Shown in pieces: positions 5,541 through 5,807 of a stretch of 5,807 nucleotides of DNA. This DNA is from Candidatus Eiseniibacteriota bacterium. Lineage in GTDB: Bacteria; Joyebacterota; Joyebacteria; Joyebacterales; Joyebacteraceae. The DNA is taken from positions 1 through 5,807 of the forward strand of contig DAOWER010000052.1 of assembly GCA_030638405.1 (NCBI GenBank), written 5' to 3'. Each line of letters starts with the position of its first letter. Positions within the stretch are counted from its first letter, which is position 1. Made by a program: the position numbers and the translations under genes. The notes under the pieces were generated by a model, which was given only the letters and a program-made list of their open reading frames with translations, was not told where the DNA came from and ran no database searches.

Positions 5541-5546
5541 ACTGCA

Positions 5547-5807
5547 CTGAGGCACGTATTCGGACCCGTCCCATCACGGAGGCTTGGCTTTTCGCTCGGC
5601 GTGGACCCGGTCGTCCCCAAGACGTGTACGCTGGACTGCGTCTACTGCGAGCTCGGTCCCACCACGGACAGGACTGTTGCGCGGAAGCCCTACGTTCCCG
5701 TCGACGGGATACTGGAGGAACTGGGGGCCCGGCTGGCCGAGAATCCGGAGCTGGACTTCATCACGCTCTCCGGGTCGGGCGAGCCCACGCTCAACTCGGA
5801 CATAGGC
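5547..5807 (+). CDS. Radical SAM protein, COG0731-like, 3' end cut by window, apparent CTG start
   Basis: The first 87 residues of a radical SAM enzyme. The N-terminal signature FGPVPSRRLG (5-14) leads into the cluster motif C27-x3-C31-x2-C34 (TCTLDCVYCELG), which binds the [4Fe-4S] cluster that cleaves S-adenosylmethionine. SGSGEPTL (75-82) is the GGE-type motif that contacts SAM. This pattern is typical of the COG0731 proteins, often annotated as wyosine base-formation-like or simply radical SAM; in bacteria the substrate is generally unknown. The family usually begins M-[KR]-x-VFGPVPSRRLG, so the residue before Arg-His-Val-Phe should be the initiator, and here that codon is CTG, 6 nt after GGAGG. 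A sequencing error from ATG is possible. It probably shares a transcript with thiD, but no functional link is evident. Confidence 0.88.
   Translation, partial: MRHVFGPVPSRRLGFSLGVDPVVPKTCTLDCVYCELGPTTDRTVARKPYVPVDGILEELGARLAENPELDFITLSGSGEPTLNSDIG

Noticed and set aside
5584..5805. Plus-strand frame starting at TTG 5584
   Set aside because: It is out of frame with the radical SAM sequence, whose CxxxCxxC motif and N-terminal signature make the other frame the real one.
1..5807. Defence system, CRISPR array, insertion sequence or prophage genes
   Set aside because: No spaced direct repeats, transposase motifs, integrase, toxin-antitoxin pair or nuclease signatures were found. All coding sequence is accounted for by metabolic and transport families.

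Overview
The window is GC-rich DNA, most likely from an uncultivated, probably anaerobic bacterium. Several genes have clear Shine-Dalgarno sites (GGAGG 5-6 nt before the start), start codons are mixed (ATG, GTG and apparently CTG), and genes are tightly packed with 4-14 nt overlaps. I cannot name the lineage. An archaeal or deep-branching thermophile origin is not excluded, because the central operon resembles the amino-acid dehydrogenase cluster of Thermococcales.

Left and centre (1-4396, minus strand): five genes read right to left. In transcription order they are: (i) a 485-aa flavoprotein with an N-terminal [2Fe-2S] domain; (ii) a 166-aa two-[4Fe-4S] ferredoxin-like subunit; (iii) a 102-aa BFD-like [2Fe-2S] protein; (iv) a 382-aa DAO-family FAD oxidoreductase; and, after a 71-nt gap holding a GC-rich inverted repeat, (v) the ATPase of a DrrA/CcmA-type ABC exporter, cut by the left edge. 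Genes i-iv look like one translationally coupled multisubunit dye-linked dehydrogenase of the proline dehydrogenase / opine oxidase / hydrogen cyanide synthase superfamily. The DAO subunit would oxidise an imino or amino acid, with L-proline the best guess. Electrons would then pass through four Fe-S clusters and a second flavin to an unknown acceptor.

Middle (4397-4692): a 296-nt gap between divergent transcription units. It holds a strong 12-bp hairpin, a candidate sigma70-like promoter facing each way, and short repeats that could form competing stems. I see no TPP riboswitch in it.

Right (4693-5807, plus strand): thiD, encoding hydroxymethylpyrimidine (phosphate) kinase of thiamine synthesis, complete at 264 aa. 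After a short gap with another inverted repeat comes the first 87 codons of a COG0731-type radical SAM protein, cut by the right edge. Its best-supported start is a CTG codon.

No tRNA, rRNA, CRISPR array, insertion sequence or phage gene is visible. I did not find a wholly new type of system. The points most worth following are the bacterial four-subunit Fe-S/flavin dehydrogenase, the structured divergent control region and the CTG start.
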